A stretch of 64,000 nucleotides of DNA, taken from Chionis minor. Taxonomy: Eukaryota > Chordata > Aves > Charadriiformes > Chionididae. Position 1 is the first letter of the stretch. Each line of letters opens with the position of its first letter. The position numbers and the translations under genes are program-made. This document shows, in pieces, positions 58,001-64,000 of this stretch. The DNA lies in the NCBI GenBank assembly GCA_013398295.1, contig VZSF01002133.1:100353-164352 (forward strand), in the 5' to 3' direction. The notes under the pieces were generated by a model that was not told the DNA's origin, ran no database searches, and was given only the letters and a program-made list of their open reading frames with translations.

Positions 58001-61000
58001 ATGAACGTGCCAGTTTCAGCTACTACGATTCGTCCATCCTCGCTGACATAAGGAGCTCTGACTTTGCTCCCGTCGGCCAGTACCCACTCTACCGCGGGCG
58101 CCGGCTCTCCGATTGCCTGGCACTCCAGCTCTACGCTCCCCCCGACTAGAACAGTGCGCTCCGTTCGAGTTTTGTGGTCCCTGGAGATGATGGTCCAGTT
58201 ATTTCTCACCTGGTTTTTGTCAGCACCGGGCAAGGTAATGTGAGCATCCGCGAAGTACTGGATGTGCAAGGCGCTGAGCGTGGTTGCCGTCCTGTCCAGC
58301 TGCAGCGCCACCGTGCTTTGCATTAACCACGGTGGGTCAGCTCTCAGTTCAGCCTCTATATTGGTAAAAAGTTCGTCCTTTTCAGAGTAGATTTGTTTAT
58401 ATTTGTAGCTAATAAAAGGCGTGCTAGTTGCTAGAACATTCCTTTCCAGTTTTAAGGGAGAATTACTGTACAGTGCCAGTATGCTCCACAGCTGCTGAAT
58501 ACGGTCATAGTCGATGCTGCACACCAGAGAGGCCGAGAATGATGTTTTGAGCACTGTGCTGTTGCCATCTTTGTCAAACGAGACGGGAGACATTTCTTTA
58601 GGTTTTTGGATGTTGCAAACCAAGTTACCACGACTTCCTGCTTGGTCAGTCATGTTCAAAACCACGGATCCTATGGGAGCTATGAAGTCCTTGGGAGAGA
58701 CAGAACTCAAATCCCCATCATCTGGCACTGTGAGGTTTTTAAATTTCAGGGAGTCGTGTATGGCCGGCTTAGAGCAGGTTAAAGCTGCAGAAGGAATATC
58801 CGCTAAGCTTCGCCCTTTGCCATTTTTGGGACTAGCACAAACTGGGCACTGCTGAGCACCAGAACTTCTGTCTTTTTTGCACTTTATAACATCTGAAGGG
58901 AAGAAAAATGCAGTGAGCTTTTGTGATACGATTTTTAGTATTAAAAAAGACATATAGCTACCAGCAAGTCCTTCTCCTGAATAAAATATTAACAAAGTTC
59001 ATCTTAGAGTAACCCATGAAAACCAATGACTCTTTTCTGATGAAACTGCTGCAGGGCGGTTGCTCTCGCAGCTCGGCGTGGCGTCCTGCCCCGGTGGCTC
59101 TGCGTGGTGCAGGGCCACCGCTGTGTTCCGAGAGCCAGGGGCTCCGGCAGCTTGGGGGCAACTCCACACCGTCGTGTGCAAGCTCTGCTCAGAGCAGCAG
59201 CGCAGAAAGTCCTCGAGTCCCGACCCCTAGTTCTTTTTTGAAATCAAAAAAAGAATCGAGTACAATGTGGCCTTCACTCTTGCCTGTTACATAAAAATTA
59301 GCTTCCTTGCTCCCTGTGGATTCTCATTCTGCACAGAAGCTTTGGACTGGCCAAGGAAAACATTCCACTGAGGAAAGCTGCACTTGGGAATGGGTTAAGA
59401 GCACGACGTTCATTTAATCTGGAAAACTGAGTGGTATTAATCTGTTTATCCTGATTACATGCACCTACAAAAATCCCGTCTTCCAGTCTTTTCTGGGAGA
59501 ATTAATAAGTAAAAAAAAACCATAAATAAATAAAGGGCAATTATTTTTATCAGAAAGAATAAGATGATTAAAAAGCATAAACAAAGGCTTCAGCTCACCT
59601 GGTCTCTGTTTGGCCCATTCTGCAAACCACTGTAGACTGCAATCACAGGACCACGGGTTTCCGTGAAGGTAAACGCTCTCTAGCTCGGACATGTAGGAAA
59701 ACATTTCTTGTGGCAGTGAAGTCAACACGTTGTCAGACAAATACACGTGCTTCACGAAGGACATTTTAAATATTTGGCTGTAGCGCAAGGTGACAAAAGT
59801 ATCTGGATGAAGCTGCTTAAGTAAATTTCCTTCCAGGTGGACCAACTTCAGTGATGTGAGTCCATAGAAAACATTGGGATTTACAAATTCAATTATATTG
59901 TGGTCCATATGCAACCGTACCAAGCTCTTCAGACCGTAAAAAGCATCCTGCTGAAGTACTCTGACCTTGTTATAACTCATTTTTAAGACCTGTTGATGAA
60001 AAAGTAACAAGTGTGTAATATTAACCCATGTTATATTGTTCTAAGACTCCGAACAAATTTTGATCAATGGTTACACCGTGACACGAAAGTACTTCACTGG
60101 ACCAGTAATACAAGTGATTGGGGAAAAAAACTTGGTGCAATTATTTTTAAATGCACTGTTAGTTGCAGGACTACAGGGCTGCTTTCTGGTTCCAACAGTC
60201 CATCAAGGTGATGCTTCCACAGTCACGTTTGCAAAATGCAGTGATTAAAAAATAAAATACAGCAATGCTTATTTCTCATTCAAAAAAATCCCAATTAAAC
60301 CACACTTCTGAAAAGGGTGAGCAGAGTTTGACCATAAACTGCGGCAGTGATTTTTGTTCCAGCCGGTGTTAGGACTACAAAAATGCAACAGTCTGTTTTG
60401 TTTGAAGTTTGTTTGAACCGCTAAGTGTGTCCCCGGTTTCGGGGACATCCCCTGTGCGCTGGGCTCGTGCCAAGCCTCCACTCGCAGCTGCCGTTTTGTT
60501 GCCGAGAGGTTAAAAGTCAAACGCGTAACCGTGAGGTGAGCAAATCCGGCGTATTGCTGGAGTACTACATTGGTACCCAAGACACCCTTCTGTGGTTACT
60601 CTCCCTCTTAGAATTGCACTGGTACAGTCACAAATTCTGTATTTTGAAAATTAGTGAGGGAAAAAAGTACCTCATGATAACACGCAAGTTTATTTGCCAA
60701 ATTCCATTAAACCATCTATAATTGCGTTGCCATCTTGCTGCTTGATCCGGGAGGAAAAGCTCACAGGACTCCCTAAAGCTTGTTCCGTGAAGTCAGTGGC
60801 ACGGAGTTAACAAGCTTTTGGGGACAGAGCAGCCCGTTCTGCGGGTTAATGAAACCCCAAGATCCGTGTGCTCCAACGCTCCTCTGGCTTCTGCCTGTGC
60901 CTGCCCGTCCCCATCCTGCCCGTCCCGATGCTGCCAGCGCCGTCCTGGCTGCGGGCAGCTCCCGGCTCTCCTGGTGCCATTCCTGCTCTAGAGCAGCTGG

Positions 61001-63954
61001 CAACACCTCCACGTGGAAACTCACCTGGAGGTACCTGCTACCTGTACATCGGATTCCTTGGGAATGGTCGTTCCGAAATAATCGTGTAAGTATTCTTTAT
61101 CTGTGAGTCTCTGTGTGGCACAGGGAGACACTGAGGCAGCTCCAGAATCCCAGCGTGACCCCCGCACCTTTACTCATTTTTACAATGTATGTAAATATAG
61201 GCAATGTTTTATAAACAGGTCATATTTCAGTTAAATACTACATTTTGAAAGTCCACAAATATATATTAGATTATAAAACCAAGGAATTGTAAGGATTTTT
61301 TTAAGTATTAAAATGTCTATGTGTAATATGTTCAGTTTCTGTTTGGCAAGAGCCTTTTTTTAACGACGGATAGAAAGGGACAGGACTCTACTAATGACAG
61401 ATAGAAAGGGACAGGACTATACTATACTGAAGGGAACGGGAAATCTGGATGGAAAACAATCCTCAAAAAAAATATAAAAATCGACTAACAAATTAACTCA
61501 AGACAAGTTTCCTACCACAGTGCAGTACTTGGAGCTCTGCAATCTTCCTCTCTCGTGCCAAAGACAGTTTCAACTGCAGTTGCCCATTAAGAAATTGCTG
61601 ACGGGTTTGCTCATCACACTCTTTAAACTGTACCTGAACGCCCACCCGGGAGGGAAAACCACTTCCCAGTAGGGTACTGGATCGTGAAGGCCCTTGTCTT
61701 TCACATGGGTACAGTAAGAAACAGGAAACCAAAACGCTACAGACCACCGGTCTGCTTCCATTTATCAGCATTACTGCAGATTGTTTAAAAGCCATAACAA
61801 AAATTAAGATTAGCTCATGCTCCTAATTAAGATTAGGTCATTTAGTTCTTACCTGTAACGAATGCAAATCTCTGAACACCTTATCGGGGATTGTGATTAT
61901 CTCGTTGCTGTGCAGCATCAGTAACTCCAGTTTCTCCAGGCCGGAAAAATCTCTCTCGGTCAGTTTAATCAAGCTGTTGTAGCTGTAACAGACATTGCAG
62001 CCCAGACCTGCCTTTAGTCCCACAGATAAACTCGTGGGTTCCAAACAAACAAACAAACAAACAAGCAAACAAACCAACAACAAAAGAACAACTCTTCGGA
62101 CATGCAGAAAGGTACACAGCACTCCTGGTTGCTAAGATGAAATTTTAAGCCATTTCTTCACATTAGCAGAAGATTTGGTGACTTTTGCAGGGCAGCTTTG
62201 TGCAGAGTGTGCTCACCGGGGAGAGGGGAAATGCCGGCGCGGCCAGAGCTGGGTCGGGGCTGCCCTGTGGAAGAGCAAGGAGCTCCTGGAGGTTGGTGCT
62301 GCCTCCACCCCTCTTTCCATCGAGGGCTTTCCTGGCACCGCAGTGTCCCACAGGGGACCTCGGAGAGACCCGAGCCGCCTCTGCCGAGAGCTTGGCAAAA
62401 CCACGGGATTGGGTGGGACCTTCCTCTGGGGACCGGGATGACGATGGCTGTGCCTGGGGTCCTGCAGCATGTCTTGCAGCCCCCCCGTCCCTGGCTGGGC
62501 TCTGCCGTCCGCCCTTTTCACTTGCACATCCCGAGCTTTGGTTCCACGCCCCGGGTTCGGCGTGCACTCGTTAACGCAGACCTGGCGGGTGGGCTAAGCG
62601 GGATTTAGATGGGGAACCAAAAATGAAACCCAGCCCTCGGAGCGAGAAGTGCAGCTGAAAGTGGCGGTGCGACCACCGGCCGTATCCAAGTCCAGCCAGC
62701 ACCGACAGTGCTCCGCCAGCCCGGGCGCGGGAGGTGGTGTGTGATGAGCCCCCCGGGGGCCGAGCGCCCACACTGTGCTGCCTCTGTGCCGGCTGCCACG
62801 CGGCGTGACCTGCCGCAGGGCTCTGCGTGCGCTGCGCTCGCACCTCCGAGCAGGGCGGACTGGTGACAGCAGAGCGGGGCCGGTGGCCCAGTCAGGCACG
62901 GGGGTGTCTCCCACCCCTCCCAGCCCACAGTCCTCTACGAGCACTGGAATTTCGCTGCAAGGCTTCACCGACGGCACCTCTGGACAAGGCTGGCAAAATC
63001 AACGGAAGGGAAGGGCAGAGAGGAGTCAGGAGCTGGGATGTGGGTAAGCTGCTTGGAAGCAGAAGGCAGATGAGGGGAAGGCTTGAATGAAAACTTCCTT
63101 TTATATTTTCTGCATATGCGTACGGTGGACTCTAGGGCTGGGTGCACCGGTCGTGACAGAGGGATCAGTCGGGTGCTGCTGCCCGGTCTCACCATTCGGT
63201 GCTTGCTGGGACCTGCTTGAACAGACCAGCCGAGCCCGAGTGCGGCTCCTCTTAAGTGCCCCAGACCAGAACCATTTGGAGGCTGAAATATTCAAATGCG
63301 TTATTTCCCGTAAACTTGTAGATTAAAGCACAGATATGAGCATCATGTGACATTCTTAAGTCACATTAAAGTCTCTGAAGCTTTTAACGCCCAGAGTGAT
63401 GTTCCAGCCCCCTGGCTGAGCTCTGAGCCGTCTTTTCCCGGGGAGAGCTCTCGCTATTTCAGCCTCCTTCGGAGTGTAACGTTACAGATGCAAAATATTT
63501 GGGTAATATCAAAGAATTCATTTACGTTCAAAACTTTTTGAAGTTCTTACGTTCCCTGCGATACATCCCCAAACCCTCCACTTCATGTGGGAGGTCTCGG
63601 GCTCCGCCAGCTGCGGCCGCAGGATTCCTGCACGCTGCGGCACGTTAAGCTCCTGGGGTTTATTTATCGCTTTGGTTAATTTCTAGCCCTGAATCTGGAA
63701 ACTTTCTTACTGCTTTTGAAGGGCAGCGTGAAGGCAGAACAGGCGGAAGCTCGGCGCTGGACGTACCCCAGGTTGATGCGCTGCGCGGCGGGGGGGACGC
63801 GCGGGGGCACGGCGCGGAGGTAGCGGAAGGTGCAGTGCAGCTCGGCGGGGCCGTAGCAGGCGCAGGGCCGGGGACAGGCGGCGGGGGCGCGGGGGGCGGC
63901 CAGGCAGAGCGCCAGGAGGGGCCCCAGGCACCCGGCGCCGCCGCCCGCCTTCAT
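50111..63954 (-). CDS. IGSF10: IGSF10, immunoglobulin superfamily member 10 (complete, six coding exons)
   Basis: Large predicted secreted extracellular protein; in mammals it is linked to migration of GnRH neurons and timing of puberty. Six exons join in phase to 7,926 nt, 2,641 residues, close to the human length of about 2,620 (from memory). In order: signal peptide (residues 1-25, ending PRAPA); LRR N-cap with CPRPCACYG (27-41); about six leucine-rich repeats (58-215); C-cap NPWSCDCSLQWFAEW; two Ig domains (about 465-660); a Ser/Thr/Pro-rich linker with basic clusters (about 660-1665); ten Ig domains to the C-terminus, each with the Cys...Trp...YxCxAxN pattern. The paralogue MXRA5 has the same layout, but neighbouring MED12L and the sequence (FNEKI, KAVVDQWHR) support IGSF10. 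No transmembrane segment seen. The start ATG has A at -3. Confidence 0.96.
52924..53824 (-). CDS. IGSF10: IGSF10 coding exon 5 (Ig domains 3-6)
   Basis: Acceptor gcttccgtag (or gacag 6 nt later), donor gtagga. Contains the end of Ig 3 (DRGQYVCTAANPHG), all of Ig 4 (VAVRCRAEGSPPPTLSW) and Ig 5 (LELPCTVKGNPHPTVHWVLF), and the start of Ig 6 (LLLNCTATGEPKPRIIWRLP). Confidence 0.92.
54486..58892 (-). CDS. IGSF10: IGSF10 coding exon 4 (giant exon: Ig 1-2, linker, first half of Ig 3)
   Basis: 4,407 nt, uninterrupted. Acceptor cccttcag, donor gtaagc. Begins DVIKCKKDRS (end of the LRR cap). Two Ig domains follow (VELECQAIGEPAPAVEWVLA; LYLPCTASAAPDAAVSWVLP), then a low-complexity Ser/Thr/Pro linker, and last FIPCEATGNPRPTIQWTKIP, the first half of Ig domain 3. 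An upstream in-frame ATG at 58995 lies in the intron and is not the start. Confidence 0.95.
59599..59989 (-). CDS. IGSF10: IGSF10 coding exon 3 (LRRs and start of LRR C-cap)
   Basis: Acceptor ttcatcaacag, donor gtgagc. Encodes VLKMSYNKVRVLQQDAFYGL, LHMDHNIIEFVNPNVFYGL, LVHLEGNLLKQLHPDTFVTL and the cap HGNPWSCDCSLQWFAEW. One base of an Asp codon carries into exon 4. Confidence 0.95.
59990..61852 (-). other. IGSF10 intron 2
   Basis: 1.9 kb, mostly AT-rich, with a GC-richer patch at about 60800-61030 and a 31-bp tandem duplication at 61369-61425. No exon or mobile element recognised. Confidence 0.5.
61369..61425. repeat. 31-bp tandem duplication
   Basis: gatagaaagggacaggact occurs at 61369 and again at 61400, with diverged remainder. 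In IGSF10 intron 2. Confidence 0.8.
61853..61982 (-). CDS. IGSF10: IGSF10 coding exon 2 (LRRs)
   Basis: Acceptor tctgttacag, donor gtaaga. Encodes YNSLIKLTERDFSGLEKLEL, LMLHSNEIITIPDKVFRDLH and SLQ: LRRs with LxxLxLxxN spacing. Completes the Gly codon split after exon 1. Confidence 0.94.
61983..63766 (-). other. IGSF10 intron 1
   Basis: 1.8 kb. Holds an AAAC/TTTG tetranucleotide run (62041-62080) about 57 nt upstream of the exon 2 acceptor, and a broad GC-rich section (62200-63050) with open frames on both strands that match nothing known to me. Confidence 0.5.
62041..62080. repeat. (AAAC)n microsatellite
   Basis: About nine imperfect tetranucleotide units in IGSF10 intron 1. Read as TTTG in the sense of the gene. 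Confidence 0.85.
63767..63954 (-). CDS. IGSF10: IGSF10 coding exon 1 (signal peptide and LRR N-cap)
   Basis: Starts at ATG 63954 with a hydrophobic leader (LGPLLALCLAAP). Then CPRPCACYGPAELHC (four-cysteine LRRNT cap) and VPPAAQRINLG. Donor gtacgt. Very CpG-rich. Confidence 0.92.
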
Positions 63955-64000
63955 CCTGCCGGGCCGCTACGCCGCCATCCCCGCAGCGCCGCAGCCGCCG
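63955..64000 (-). promoter_or_regulatory. IGSF10: IGSF10 5' UTR / promoter-proximal CpG-rich edge
   Basis: Only 46 nt are visible upstream of the start codon; they are almost entirely G/C with many CpGs, continuous with the CpG-dense exon 1. No TATA box is visible in this short piece. The transcription start is outside or near the window end. Confidence 0.45.
63967..63978 (-). CDS. Upstream ORF of IGSF10 (Met-Ala-Ala-stop)
   Basis: ATG at 63978 with G at -3 and G at +4 (good context) opens a three-codon ORF ending TAG at 63969-63967, 12 nt before the main ATG. It counts as a uORF only if the transcript starts further upstream, which cannot be seen here. Confidence 0.4.
   Translation of the reverse strand: MAA

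Noticed and set aside
58893..58995. ATG at 58995 as an alternative start of the giant IGSF10 frame
   Set aside because: The 34 extra codons lie in the intron upstream of a good acceptor (cccttcag). The exon 3 junction restores the conserved cap sequence.
50111..63954. Assignment to MXRA5, which has the same LRR plus Ig layout
   Set aside because: Twelve Ig domains, length near 2,640, detailed similarity to IGSF10 and synteny with MED12L favour IGSF10.

Overview
The window reads as a bird nuclear genome. It carries two 5'-truncated CR1 LINEs with the avian 3' end (ATTCTATGA-type), and its introns are short for a vertebrate. The two genes are the neighbours MED12L and IGSF10, arranged tail to tail as in other amniotes. 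No bacterial, viral, CRISPR or tRNA features were seen.

Left three quarters (1-47.5 kb, + strand): the 3' part of MED12L, a subunit of the Mediator kinase module. I could place 29 coding exons (1530-46841). Every junction agrees in phase, and together they give 4,254 nt (1,417 residues plus stop) with no frameshift or premature stop. The gene starts upstream of the window; from remembered family length (about 2,150 residues) roughly 730 N-terminal residues are missing. The final residues (GHPSHF) and exon sequences fit MED12L better than MED12. Introns hold two CR1 copies in opposite orientation, a 19/27-bp minisatellite, CpG-rich islands, a few short repeats and two perfect inverted repeats.

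Middle (47.5-49.6 kb): a 2-kb convergent intergenic spacer, CpG-rich just past the MED12L poly(A) signal, with no gene I can support.

Right quarter (49.6-64 kb, - strand): all of IGSF10, with six coding exons from an ATG at 63954 to a stop at 50111. The CDS is 7,926 nt (2,641 residues). The predicted secreted protein has a signal peptide, leucine-rich repeats with N and C caps, two Ig domains, a Ser/Thr/Pro-rich linker of about 1,000 residues, and ten more Ig domains. The start lies in a CpG-rich stretch at the window edge, with a three-codon upstream ORF just before it.

The two genes have no evident shared function: MED12L is nuclear and transcriptional, IGSF10 extracellular. Their adjacency is a conserved synteny. 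I found no new biological system. The observations most worth following are the inverted CR1 pair bracketing three MED12L exons, a GC-AG or 6-nt alternative donor, a strong decoy acceptor, and the IGSF10 upstream ORF.
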